A stretch of 64,000 bases of DNA from NCBI RefSeq assembly GCF_014191605.1, contig NZ_JACHWU010000003.1, positions 620,001 to 684,000 of the forward strand, given 5' to 3'. Below are positions 40,585 through 49,106 of this stretch, piece by piece. The position numbers and the translations under genes are program-made. Positions within the stretch are counted from its first letter, which is position 1. Every line of letters begins with the position of its first letter. Source of the DNA: Prauserella isguenensis (GTDB lineage Bacteria; Actinomycetota; Actinomycetes; Mycobacteriales; Pseudonocardiaceae). The notes beneath the pieces were generated by a model, which saw only the letters and a program-made list of their open reading frames with translations, searched no databases and had not been told where the DNA came from.

Positions 40585-41505
40585 ATGATGAGGACCTTGT
40601 TGGTCCGCGGCATGCTCGCGGGCCTCGCCGCCGGACTGCTCGCGACCGTGTTCGCCTTCTTCGTGGGTGAACCGCCGGTCGACACCGCCATCGGACTCGA
40701 GGACTCCCCCAGCACGGAATCCCACGCCGACACACGCGGCGAAGCCCGACCCGGCCACAGCGCGCCACACGACGACACGGCGTCCCACGGCCACAGCGCG
40801 CCACACGACCACAGCGCCCCACACGACCACGCCGCCCCGCACGACCACGCCGAATCCTCCGGCCATGCCGCGGAATCCGGCGCCACATCCGGACACGCGC
40901 ACGGTGACGACGCGCTCGTCGGCCGTGGGGTGCAGAGCACGTTCGGTCTGCTGACCGGCGTGACCGGGTACGCCGTCGCGGTGGGTGGCCTGTTCGCGAT
41001 CGCGTTCGCCGTCCTGCAGGGCAGGGTGACCACGCTGCCGCCCCGCGTGTCGGCGGCGCTGCTCGCCGCGGGCGGATTCACCGTGGTGGTGCTGGTGCCG
41101 TTCCTGAAGTATCCGGCGAATCCGCCTGCGGTGGGCCAGGCCGGAACGATCGAGGACCGCACCGCCCTCTACTTCGGATTCCTGGCGCTGTCGGTGGTCG
41201 CCGCGATACTGGCGATGGCCGCCGGCAGAGCGGCGGCCGACCGCGTCGGTGCCGCGAGCGGCGGCCTGCTGGGCGTGGGTGCCTACGTCACCGTGATGGC
41301 CGTGGCGGGGGCGCTCCTACCCGCGGTCGACGAGGTGCCGAACGACTTCCCCGGCTCCCTGCTGTGGGACTTCCGCCTCGCCTCGCTCGGCACGCAGGTA
41401 GTGCTGTGGGGCGCGCTCGGCGTCACCTTCGCCGTGCTGGCCGAGAAGGCCCTCGGGTCCCGGGCGCCGCAGGGAACCGGCGGCCCGGTTGCGGTGCGTC
41501 AGTGA
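40585..41505 (+). CDS. cbtA: CbtA, cobalt transporter membrane subunit
   Basis: This 306-residue membrane protein has about five to six segments. The first (GMLAGLAAGLLATVFAFFV) is followed by a long extracytoplasmic His/Asp-rich loop with repeated APHDH units, then GYAVAVGGLFAIAFAVLQ and later spans. The loop is well suited to bind cobalt. It follows cbtB after 16 bp. The start is the first of two adjacent ATGs. Its 3' end converges with cobD, with which it overlaps by 7 bp. Confidence 0.9.
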   Translation: MMRTLLVRGMLAGLAAGLLATVFAFFVGEPPVDTAIGLEDSPSTESHADTRGEARPGHSAPHDDTASHGHSAPHDHSAPHDHAAPHDHAESSGHAAESGATSGHAHGDDALVGRGVQSTFGLLTGVTGYAVAVGGLFAIAFAVLQGRVTTLPPRVSAALLAAGGFTVVVLVPFLKYPANPPAVGQAGTIEDRTALYFGFLALSVVAAILAMAAGRAAADRVGAASGGLLGVGAYVTVMAVAGALLPAVDEVPNDFPGSLLWDFRLASLGTQVVLWGALGVTFAVLAEKALGSRAPQGTGGPVAVRQ

Positions 41506-42443
41506 CGGCGGATCGCGGCGACGCCCGCGGTGACGGTCAACGAGGCCAGCCCGACGAGCCTCGACAGGCGCACGGCGCGTCCGAGGTCTGCGGCTTGCGG
41601 CGACGGACCGTCACCGAGCGTGCCGCGGTCCTCGGTGCGCCCGCCGTAGACGTTGGTTCCGCCCAGCCGCACACCGAGCGCGCCCGCGAACGCGGCCTCG
41701 ACGGGACCGGCGTTGGGGCTCGGGTGCCGATGGGCGTCACGGCGCCACACCCGCAGTGCACGGGCGGGCCGCCCTCCGACGCCGGGTGCGGTGACGGCGG
41801 CGGCCAGCGCCGACAACCGCGAGGGGACGAGGTTCGCGACGTCGTCGGCCCGCGCGGCCGCCCAACCGAAGCGTTCGTACCGGGCGCAGCGGTGCCCGAC
41901 CATCGCGTCGAGGGTGTTCAGTGCGCGGTAGCCGAGCAGCCCGGGCAGGCCCGCGAGCCCGCCCCACACGAGCGGCGCGACGACCGCGTCCGAGGTGTTC
42001 TCGGCGATCGATTCAGTCGCGGCGCGGGCGAGTCCCGTGCCGTCGAGTTCGGTGGCGTCACGCCCGCACAGGTGGCCGAGCCGGGCGCGCGCTCCGGGCA
42101 GGTCGCCCGCCTCCAGGTGTCGGGCCATGACGTCGCCCTCGCGGGCCAGTCCCGTCCCGCCGAGCACGGCCCACGTGGTGACGGCGGTGGCGGCGAACCG
42201 GGCCGCCGGCCTGCGCCGGGTCACGGCCGACAACGCCGCTCCGGCCGCGACCGCGCCGCCCGCACACACTCCCGCGTACGCCAAGCCGCGCAGGCGGGAG
42301 TCGGCCCACATGCGCCTCTCGAGGGCCGCCGCAGCAGTGCCGAACAGCGCGACGGGGTGTCCCCGCCGAGGGTCGCCGCCGACGACGTCGGCCGCGTACC
42401 CGGCAACGATCCCGGCGACGGTGACAGCTTGAACACGGATCAC
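41499..42443 (-). CDS. cobD: Adenosylcobinamide-phosphate synthase (CobD/CbiB)
   Basis: This 314-residue membrane protein attaches aminopropanol or its phosphate to adenosylcobyrate. Family blocks are VVGGDPRRGHPVALFG at the N-terminus, ATESIAENTSDAVVAPLVWG, YRALNTLDAMVGHR, RADDVANLVPSRLSAL and SPNAGPVEAAFAGALGVRLGG. Alternative GTGs lie close together; 42443 gives the usual N-terminus. It is divergent from cobU with a 36-bp gap. Confidence 0.95.
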   Translation of the reverse strand: MIRVQAVTVAGIVAGYAADVVGGDPRRGHPVALFGTAAAALERRMWADSRLRGLAYAGVCAGGAVAAGAALSAVTRRRPAARFAATAVTTWAVLGGTGLAREGDVMARHLEAGDLPGARARLGHLCGRDATELDGTGLARAATESIAENTSDAVVAPLVWGGLAGLPGLLGYRALNTLDAMVGHRCARYERFGWAAARADDVANLVPSRLSALAAAVTAPGVGGRPARALRVWRRDAHRHPSPNAGPVEAAFAGALGVRLGGTNVYGGRTEDRGTLGDGPSPQAADLGRAVRLSRLVGLASLTVTAGVAAIRRH

Positions 42444-42479
42444 AGCGCTCACCCTAACGAGTGGTCCAGAATGCCCTGC

Positions 42480-43124
42480 ATGACGAACGATGCGAAGAGG
42501 CGTCTCGCCGAGTCCGCGGCTCGCCGCCTCGAGGCCGCGGCCTCGGCGCTGCGCGGCCGCGGGCAGCCCACGAAGCGGGTCAACGACGTCGACGGCGGCA
42601 AGACGCTCGTGCTCGGCGGCGTGCGTTCGGGCAAGTCGCGGTACGCCGAGGAGCTCGCGGGCAGGTATCCCGCGGTGACCTACATCGCCGCCGGGATGCC
42701 GCCGAGCGACGACGACCCCGAGTGGAGCGCCCGCGTGGCCGCCCACCGCGCGCGCAGGCCGTCGCACTGGACGACCGTGGAGACCGGCGACGTCACGGCC
42801 GCCCTGCGCGACGCCGACTCCCCGGTGCTCATCGACTGCCTCGGAACGTGGTTGACGCGCGTGCTCGACGAGTCCGGGGCGTGGGAGCAACGCGACGGCT
42901 GGCAGCAACGCGTGGACGAACGGCTCGGTGCGTTCGCCGACGCGTGGCGGCAGGCCGCCGTGCCCGCGATCGCGGTGAGCAACGAGGTCGGCAGCGGCGT
43001 CGTTCCCGCGTCGGCCTCGGGCCGCATCTTCCGTGACGTGCTCGGGGCCCTGAACACCGCCGTGGCCACGCATTCCGACGCGGTCCGGCTGATCGTCGCC
43101 GGCCGTGTGCTGACGCTGGAATAG
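42480..43124 (+). CDS. cobU: Adenosylcobinamide kinase / guanylyltransferase
   Basis: This 214-residue enzyme phosphorylates adenosylcobinamide and then attaches GMP. The P-loop LVLGGVRSGKSRYAEELA is at about residues 43-60. DCLGTWLTR and VSNEVGSGVVPAS are conserved. The first ~38 residues are an extension not usual in the family. ATG 42480 is used; ATG 42471 is possible. It heads cobU-cobT-cobS. Confidence 0.95.
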   Translation: MTNDAKRRLAESAARRLEAAASALRGRGQPTKRVNDVDGGKTLVLGGVRSGKSRYAEELAGRYPAVTYIAAGMPPSDDDPEWSARVAAHRARRPSHWTTVETGDVTAALRDADSPVLIDCLGTWLTRVLDESGAWEQRDGWQQRVDERLGAFADAWRQAAVPAIAVSNEVGSGVVPASASGRIFRDVLGALNTAVATHSDAVRLIVAGRVLTLE

Positions 43125-43133
43125 GAGAACACC

Positions 43134-44153
43134 GTGCAGATCCCCCCACTCGACGACCGCGCCCGCGACGAGGCGCTGCAGCAGCTCGACGGGCTGGTCA
43201 AGCCGGTCGGCGCACTCGGCAGGCTCGAGCACCTGGCCGCCTGGCTGTGTGCCGCACACGGTGAGGTGCCGCCGCGCCGGCTGGACGACGTGCGGGTCGT
43301 GGTGTTCGCGGGCGACCACGGGGTGTCGGTCTCCGGGGCGGTGTCGGCGTACCCGCGGCATCTGACGGCGGCGATGGTGCGGGTGTTCCTGGCGGGTGAG
43401 TCCGGCGTGAACGTGCTGGCCCGCGAGGTCGGCGCCCGGGTGCGGGTGCTGGACCTGGCGGTGGACGACCCGCTCGACGACGTGCCCGACGACGTGCGGC
43501 GGCACAAGGTCCGGCGCGGTTCCGGCTCGATCGACGTCGCGGACGCGCTCGAACCCGGTCAGGCGCGGCAGGCGTTCGACGGGGGTGCCGCGGCCGCCGA
43601 CGCCGACATCGACGACGGGGCGGACCTGCTCGTTCCCGGCGACATGGGCATCGGCAACACGACGATCGCCTCGGCGCTCGTGGCCGCGGTGCTGGGGCTG
43701 CCTGCCGAGGACGTGGTCGGCACGGGCACCGGTGTCGACGGCGACGGCCGCGCCCGCAAGGTGGCGGTACTCGAGCGAGCACTCGCGCGCGCAGCCACCG
43801 ACGATCCGTTCGCGGTGCTGACCTCGCTGGGGAGTGCGTGCGCGGCGGCGACGGCGGGGTTCCTGGTGCGTGCGGCCGAGCGGAAGGTTCCGGTGGTGCT
43901 GGACGGCGTGTTCCCGTGCGCGGCCGCGGTCGTGGCACGGGAGATCGCACCGGGTGCCGAACGGTGGTGGGTCGCCGGGCACCGGTCGACCGAACCGGCG
44001 CAAGCGTTTGCCCTCAAAGCCTTGGGTCTGGAACCGATTCTCGACCTGGGGTTGCGACTGGGCGAGGGCAGCGGCGCCGTGCAGGCCGTTCCGGTCCTGC
44101 GCAACGCCCGCGCCGTGCTGGCGGGCATGGGACGGCTGGCCGACCTTGGGTGA
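43134..44153 (+). CDS. cobT: Nicotinate-nucleotide-DMB phosphoribosyltransferase
   Basis: This 339-residue enzyme makes alpha-ribazole phosphate from dimethylbenzimidazole. Blocks seen are LDGLVKPVGALGRLE, VFAGDHGVSVSGAVSAYP, DMGIGNTTIASAL, GTGTGVDG and LDLGLRLGEGSGA with its catalytic Glu. The GTG start follows GGAG. Gap to cobU 9 bp; cobS overlaps its 3' end. Confidence 0.96.
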   Translation: MQIPPLDDRARDEALQQLDGLVKPVGALGRLEHLAAWLCAAHGEVPPRRLDDVRVVVFAGDHGVSVSGAVSAYPRHLTAAMVRVFLAGESGVNVLAREVGARVRVLDLAVDDPLDDVPDDVRRHKVRRGSGSIDVADALEPGQARQAFDGGAAAADADIDDGADLLVPGDMGIGNTTIASALVAAVLGLPAEDVVGTGTGVDGDGRARKVAVLERALARAATDDPFAVLTSLGSACAAATAGFLVRAAERKVPVVLDGVFPCAAAVVAREIAPGAERWWVAGHRSTEPAQAFALKALGLEPILDLGLRLGEGSGAVQAVPVLRNARAVLAGMGRLADLG

Positions 44154-44967
44154 GCACGAACCCACCACCGGCTCGGGCCCGGAAGACGGTGCGGCGTCCG
44201 GGCCTGCCGCGGGCGACGGCCTGCGCATGGCGTTCGGCACGCTGACGGCGTTGCCCGTGCCCGCACCGACCGCCATCGACCGCCGCGTCGCGGGAACGGC
44301 CATGACGGCCGCGCCGCTCGCGGGACTCGCACTCGCCGCGGCCGCGGGCATCGTCGTCTGGGTCGGGGGGCTGATCCAGCTGCCGTCGTTCGTCGTGGCG
44401 GCACTGGCGCTCGCAACGGTGGCGCTGACGACCCGTGGACTGCACCTCGACGGCCTCGCCGACACCGCCGACGGGCTGAGCGCCTCCTACGACCGCGGGC
44501 GAGCGCTCGACATCATGCGCCGCGGCGACGCCGGACCGACGGGCGTCGCCACCCTGGTGCTGACGCTGCTGATCCAGACCGGTGCGTTGGCGGGCGTGGT
44601 CGCGGCCGGCGCCGGTGTCACGGGCATCGTCGTGGCTCTGGTCGCCAGCCGTGTGGTCCTGCCGCTGTGCTGTACGCGGTTCGTACCGTCGGCGCGGCCG
44701 GAAGGTCTGGGTGCGGCGGTGGCCGGCGCGGTCCCGGTGCCGGTCGCCGCGGCGGTCGCGCTGACGGTGGCGGCGCTGTCGGTGCTGGCCGGATTCGACC
44801 CGGCGATCGCGTGGTGGCAGGGCCCTGCCGCGGTGCTGGCAGGGTGGTGCGTGGCGGGCGCGCTGCTCGGGCGATGCGTGCGGCGGCTCGGCGGCATCAC
44901 CGGCGATGTCCTCGGCGCCTGCGTCGAGACCGCCCTCGCCGCAACGCTGGCGATCCTCAGCATCTGA
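44146..44967 (+). CDS. cobS: Adenosylcobinamide-GDP ribazoletransferase (cobalamin synthase)
   Basis: This is a membrane enzyme of about 273 residues joining alpha-ribazole to adenosylcobinamide-GDP. Blocks seen are MAFGTLTALPVPAP, TRGLHLDGLADTADGL and IMRRGDAGPTGVATLVL, then several membrane segments and GGITGDVLGACVE. The start is uncertain: TTG 44146 overlaps the cobT stop, and the only ATG (44227) lies just inside conserved sequence. Confidence 0.9.
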   Translation: MGEHEPTTGSGPEDGAASGPAAGDGLRMAFGTLTALPVPAPTAIDRRVAGTAMTAAPLAGLALAAAAGIVVWVGGLIQLPSFVVAALALATVALTTRGLHLDGLADTADGLSASYDRGRALDIMRRGDAGPTGVATLVLTLLIQTGALAGVVAAGAGVTGIVVALVASRVVLPLCCTRFVPSARPEGLGAAVAGAVPVPVAAAVALTVAALSVLAGFDPAIAWWQGPAAVLAGWCVAGALLGRCVRRLGGITGDVLGACVETALAATLAILSI

Positions 44968-45125
44968 CCCGGGACAACAACCCCGCGCGTGTGCTGCACT
45001 CGGCTACGCGTCACCCGGCCCTCCCCACGAGGACACAGCTCCGACCGCGTCAGCCGTTATCTCTGAGGTCATCGACATGCGTCGTCACCGCCACCGATCA
45101 TGGTGCCGAGAAGAGAGGGGCAGCG

Positions 45126-45980
45126 ATGACCACGACCGCATGGTCCGAGTTCGACACCGACACCGCCGTCACCGCATCCGGGGACGGCCACTACTCCACG
45201 ACCGTCTCGGACCGCTGGGCGATACGCGAGGGCGTGGCCAACGGCGGATATCTGCTGGCATTGTGTGTGCGGGCGCTCGGCGATCAGATGGCGATGCCCG
45301 ACCCGCTGGTGGTGTCGGCACACTTCGTGCGGCCCGGCACACCCGGCCCCGCCGAGATCGCCACCGAGGTCGTGAAACAGGGCCGCAGAACGGCGACCGG
45401 CTGTGCCCGTCTGTCCCAGCAGGGCGGCGCGGTGCTGCTCGCGCAGGCCACGTACGCCGACCTCGAGGGGGTGTCCGCTCCGGCCGCCGGCAACGGCCCG
45501 GTCGCCCCGCACGACTCCGTCGCCCCACCCGAATCGGTCGCGTTCACCAACACCGCACCCGCGCTCGCCGGACCGGAGACCTGTACGGATCCGCTGACGC
45601 TGAGCGAGCAGCCCGGCGCCACCGTGGCCGCGCGCATCGAGTACCGGCTCGATCGGGTCCCCGGTTTCTGGTACGGCACGCCGTCCGGGGAGCCGATCTC
45701 CGAGTTCTGGATGCGGTTCGCCGACGGGCGCGACGCCGACACGACCGCCCTCGCGATGCTCGTCGACGCCGCTGCCCCCGTCGCGCTCGACCTCGGCGTG
45801 GGTGGATCGTCGACGATCGAGCTCACCGTGCACGTCCGGGCCAGGCCCGCACCGGGTTGGCTCGCCTGCCGCGCGTTCACGAAGCATCTGTCCGGCGGAC
45901 ACCACGAGGAGGACTTCGAGATCTGGGACTCGCGCGGCGTGCTGGTCGCCCAGTCCCGGCAGCTCGCCCTCGTCCGGTGA
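45126..45980 (+). CDS. TesB-like acyl-CoA thioesterase
   Basis: This 284-residue double hotdog protein has an N-terminal hotdog with VANGGYLLALCVRALGD and HFVRPGTPGPAEIATEVVKQGR. The C-terminal hotdog has FWMRFADGRDADTTALAMLVDAAAP and TVHVRARPAPGWLACR. This matches the actinobacterial TesB/4HBT_3 family. It probably hydrolyses acyl-CoA; chain length is unknown. It is unrelated to the flanking cobalamin genes. The ATG follows GAGAGGGG. Confidence 0.88.
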   Translation: MTTTAWSEFDTDTAVTASGDGHYSTTVSDRWAIREGVANGGYLLALCVRALGDQMAMPDPLVVSAHFVRPGTPGPAEIATEVVKQGRRTATGCARLSQQGGAVLLAQATYADLEGVSAPAAGNGPVAPHDSVAPPESVAFTNTAPALAGPETCTDPLTLSEQPGATVAARIEYRLDRVPGFWYGTPSGEPISEFWMRFADGRDADTTALAMLVDAAAPVALDLGVGGSSTIELTVHVRARPAPGWLACRAFTKHLSGGHHEEDFEIWDSRGVLVAQSRQLALVR

Positions 45981-46063
45981 CCGCGCAGCCGGACGTGGAA
46001 CGCCCCGTCCGAACGCACCACGGAATGCGGCGTGCTCGCGGGGCGGACGGCCGGCCGCCGAAT

Positions 46064-46111
46064 GCAGAACATGCTGCCCGAAGGCAGAACGTGCGGGGCT
46101 GAGTGCAGGAC
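46064..46111 (-). repeat. Decayed 21-bp-period array, three units
   Basis: GCAGAAC occurs at 46064 and 46084, and GCAGGAC at 46105, with 20- and 21-bp spacing. The heads differ from GCAACAC by one or two bases. It sits between the convergent thioesterase and cobC genes, like other arrays of the family. Confidence 0.5.
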
Positions 46112-46117
46112 AGGCGG

Positions 46118-47173
46118 TTACAGGAGAACCGCCAGCGCGTCGAGGAAGTCGTCCATGTCGGAGCGCACGGCGATACGCAGCCAATCCGGGCCGAGTCCGG
46201 GGAACGTGTCCGCGCGCCGCACGGCGTAACCCGCCTCGCGCAACGCCAGCCGGATCTTCTCCCCACCCGGCACCCGTACCAGCACGAACGGCGCGCGCGG
46301 CGTGCCTGCCACCTCGACGCCGAGATTCCGCAACCGGGAGACCAGCCGGTCCCGGTCCGCCTCGGCCTCCCGGGCCAGCGCCTCCGCCTCGGCCACCGCA
46401 CCCGGCCTGCTGCAGGCCGTCATCGCCACGGCCGCCGGGGTCGACACCGACCACGGCGGCTGAAGCCCGCGCAACCGTTCGACGACCACGGGTTCGGCGA
46501 GCACATAGCCCGCGCGCAGCCCGGCGATGCCCCACGTCTTCGTCAGACTGCGCACCACGGCCACGCCCGGGATCCGTTCCGGTGCGAGGCTTTCCGGTTC
46601 GCCCGGCACCGCGTCGAGGAACGCCTCGTCGACGACGACGAGCCTGCCGGGTCGCGCCAAGGCCCGGATCGACGCCGCCGGGTGCAGCACCGACGTGGGG
46701 TTCGTCGGGTTGCCCACGAACACCAGGTCGGCGTCGGCGGGCACCAGGTCGGCGTCGAGCGCGAACCCGCCGGATTCGGTCAACTCCACACGGGTCACGT
46801 CGTGGCCCGCGGCGAGCAGCGCCGCCTCGGGCTCGGTGAACTGCGGGTGCACCACGACCGGCCTGCATCCGGGCCACGCCCGCGCCAGCAGCGTGAACGC
46901 CTCCGCACCGCCCGCGGTCGGCAGCACGTCCTCCCGGCTCCTGCCGTGCCGCGCCGCGATCGCCTCGACCGCCCCGGCCACGTCGGGGTAGGCGGCCACG
47001 GCCGACAGACTGTCGCGTAGCTCGGCCAACAGCCACTCCGGCGGCTGCGGCACACGGACGTTCACGGCGAGGTCCACGAGGCCGTCACCGACCTCGCGGT
47101 CGCCGTGATGCCACAGATCGACGTCGTGAGCCACTCTGCCGTCCCCGCCCGCGCTGCCCTCCGTGCCGATCAT
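46118..47173 (-). CDS. cobC: L-threonine-O-3-phosphate decarboxylase / CobC-type aminotransferase
   Basis: This 351-residue fold-type I PLP protein is homologous to CobC and Salmonella CobD, which supply aminopropanol phosphate for the nucleotide loop. It begins with the typical DLAVNVRVPQPPEWL and has GNPTNPTS, VVDEAFLD and the PLP lysine in RSLTKTWGIAGLRAGY. The ATG overlaps the cobB stop as ATGA. It is the last gene of the chelatase-cobO-cobB-cobC operon. Confidence 0.9.
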   Translation of the reverse strand: MIGTEGSAGGDGRVAHDVDLWHHGDREVGDGLVDLAVNVRVPQPPEWLLAELRDSLSAVAAYPDVAGAVEAIAARHGRSREDVLPTAGGAEAFTLLARAWPGCRPVVVHPQFTEPEAALLAAGHDVTRVELTESGGFALDADLVPADADLVFVGNPTNPTSVLHPAASIRALARPGRLVVVDEAFLDAVPGEPESLAPERIPGVAVVRSLTKTWGIAGLRAGYVLAEPVVVERLRGLQPPWSVSTPAAVAMTACSRPGAVAEAEALAREAEADRDRLVSRLRNLGVEVAGTPRAPFVLVRVPGGEKIRLALREAGYAVRRADTFPGLGPDWLRIAVRSDMDDFLDALAVLL

Positions 47174-48510
47174 CGGGCCGCCCTCCGGTGCACCGCGTCG
47201 GCGAACGTCCGTGCCAGCTCGGGATGTCCCGCCCAGTGGACGTGCAGATAGGACGCGTGCAGCGTCGGACTCGCGAACCCCTCCGACTCGCCGTTCCAGC
47301 GCCACGCAGCCGTCGCGCCCGCGCGTGGTTCGACGACGGTGCGGTGGAACTCGTGCCCGCGCGCGGGGTCGCCCTCGGCGGCGAGCAGGTTGTCGGACGC
47401 CGCGGTGGCCGTCCGGTAGCCGAGCGCGCCCCGCCGGGTCATGCGGGCCGTGGCGTCCAGCGCGCCGACCATCGGCAGTCCGTCCAGTTCCCGGCACAGA
47501 TACAGCAGGCCCGCGCATTCGGCGACCGCGGGCATGCCGCCGGCGAGGGCGTCGCCGATCGCGATGCGCAGCGGCTCGTTCGCCGACAGCCGCTCGAGAT
47601 GCGCCTCGGGGAACCCGCCACCGAAGTACATGCCGGCACACTCGGGCGGCAACGCCTCGTCCCGCAGCGGGTCGAAGTCCACGACGTCGACGCCGTGGGC
47701 CGCGAGCAGCTCGACGGTCTCGGTGTAGCGGAACGTGAACGCCTCACCGGCCGCGGCGGCCACCACGGCGCGTGGTCCGCTGTGGACCGGGCCCGGTGAC
47801 CACGGCTCGGCGGTCAGTGGCCGCGCTCCCCGAGCGACGCCCATGACCGCGTCGAGGTCCACCCCGCCCGAGATCCAGTCGGCCAGTTTGGGCAGCAGCT
47901 CCCGCGCGTCGGTCTCCCGCTCACCGGCGGGAACGAGTCCGAGGTGCCTGCTCGGCGCGTGGATGTCGTCGCTGCGACGGAGCGCGCCCAGCACGGGAAT
48001 GCCCGTCGGCGCGAGCGCCCCACGGATCTCGTCCTCGTGCCGCTGCGAGCCCAGCTTGTTGAGGATCACGCCGGCGAGCTCGAGGTCCGGGTCGTAACGC
48101 GCGAACCCCAGCACGAGCGCCGCGACACTCCGGCTGGCCGCACTGGCATCGACGACCAGCACCACCGGGGCGTCGATCAGCCGTGCGACGTGCGCCGTCG
48201 AGGCGTAGCCGTCGGTGCCCAGCGCACCGTCGAACAGGCCCATCACGCCTTCGACGACCGCGACGTCGGCGCCGCTCGATCCGTGCTGCAACAACGGCAC
48301 GACGCGGTGCTCTCCCTGCAAGAACGGGTCCAGGTTGCGGGCGGGTCTGCCGGTGGCCATCGCGTGGTAGCTCGGATCGATGAAATCGGGGCCGACCTTG
48401 TGCCCGGAGACCGCCGTACCGCGATCCCGGAGCGCGGCCATCAGTCCGGTCGCGACGGTCGTCTTCCCGTGCCCGGACCCGGGCGCGGCGATGACGACGC
48501 GCGCTACCAC
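47170..48510 (-). CDS. cobB: Cobyrinate a,c-diamide synthase
   Basis: This 446-residue enzyme amidates the a and c side chains of (hydrogeno)byrinate using glutamine and ATP. The N-terminal P-loop APGSGHGKTTVATGL and HKVGPDFIDPSYH are clear, as is the C-terminal class I glutaminase cysteine in AECAGLLYL. YFGGGFPEAH also matches the family. The GTG overlaps the cobO stop by 7 bp. Confidence 0.96.
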   Translation of the reverse strand: MVARVVIAAPGSGHGKTTVATGLMAALRDRGTAVSGHKVGPDFIDPSYHAMATGRPARNLDPFLQGEHRVVPLLQHGSSGADVAVVEGVMGLFDGALGTDGYASTAHVARLIDAPVVLVVDASAASRSVAALVLGFARYDPDLELAGVILNKLGSQRHEDEIRGALAPTGIPVLGALRRSDDIHAPSRHLGLVPAGERETDARELLPKLADWISGGVDLDAVMGVARGARPLTAEPWSPGPVHSGPRAVVAAAAGEAFTFRYTETVELLAAHGVDVVDFDPLRDEALPPECAGMYFGGGFPEAHLERLSANEPLRIAIGDALAGGMPAVAECAGLLYLCRELDGLPMVGALDATARMTRRGALGYRTATAASDNLLAAEGDPARGHEFHRTVVEPRAGATAAWRWNGESEGFASPTLHASYLHVHWAGHPELARTFADAVHRRAAR

Positions 48511-49106
48511 TCGATGCCCCGCTGGCCCTTTTGCCCGGCGTCCATGGGGTGTTTGACCTTCGACATCTCGGCGACGAGATCGGCGGAGTCCAGCAAGGCC
48601 TGCGGAGCGTTGCGGCCGGTGATCACCACGTGCTGACGGCCGGGCCGGTCCCGCAGCGTCTCCACCACGTCGTCGACGTCGACCCAGCCCCAATGCAGCG
48701 GGTAGGTGAACTCGTCGAGCACGTAGAAGTCGTGCGTCTCCTCGCCGAGCCTGCGTTTGATCTCCGTCCAGCCCTCGCGGGCGCTGGCGGCGTGGTCCTC
48801 GTCGGTGCCCTTCTTGCGGGACCAGCTCCAGCCCTCGCCCATCTTGTGCCACTCGACGGGGCCGCCCTGGCCTGTCTCGCCGAGCGTGCGCAGCGCGTTC
48901 TCCTCACCCACACGCCACTTGGCGGACTTGACGAACTGGAACACACCGATGTTCCAGCCCTGGTTCCACGCCCGCAGCGCCATACCGAACGCCGCGGTGG
49001 ACTTGCCCTTCATCGATCCCGTGTGGACCGCCACGATCGGGCGGTTGCGCCGCTGCCGCGTGGTCAGTCCGTCGTCCGGCACCGCGGCCGGCTTCCCCTG
49101 CGGCAT
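48504..49106 (-). CDS. cobO: Corrinoid adenosyltransferase CobO
   Basis: This 200-residue enzyme adenosylates cob(I)yrinate a,c-diamide. The P-loop is VHTGSMKGKSTAAFGM (Walker A); ENALRTLGETGQGG, YVLDEFTYPLHWGW and ITGRNAPQALLDSADLV are family blocks, ending KGQRGIEW. It sits between the chelatase subunit gene (stop and start share the overlap TGATG) and cobB. Confidence 0.97.
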   Translation of the reverse strand: MPQGKPAAVPDDGLTTRQRRNRPIVAVHTGSMKGKSTAAFGMALRAWNQGWNIGVFQFVKSAKWRVGEENALRTLGETGQGGPVEWHKMGEGWSWSRKKGTDEDHAASAREGWTEIKRRLGEETHDFYVLDEFTYPLHWGWVDVDDVVETLRDRPGRQHVVITGRNAPQALLDSADLVAEMSKVKHPMDAGQKGQRGIEW

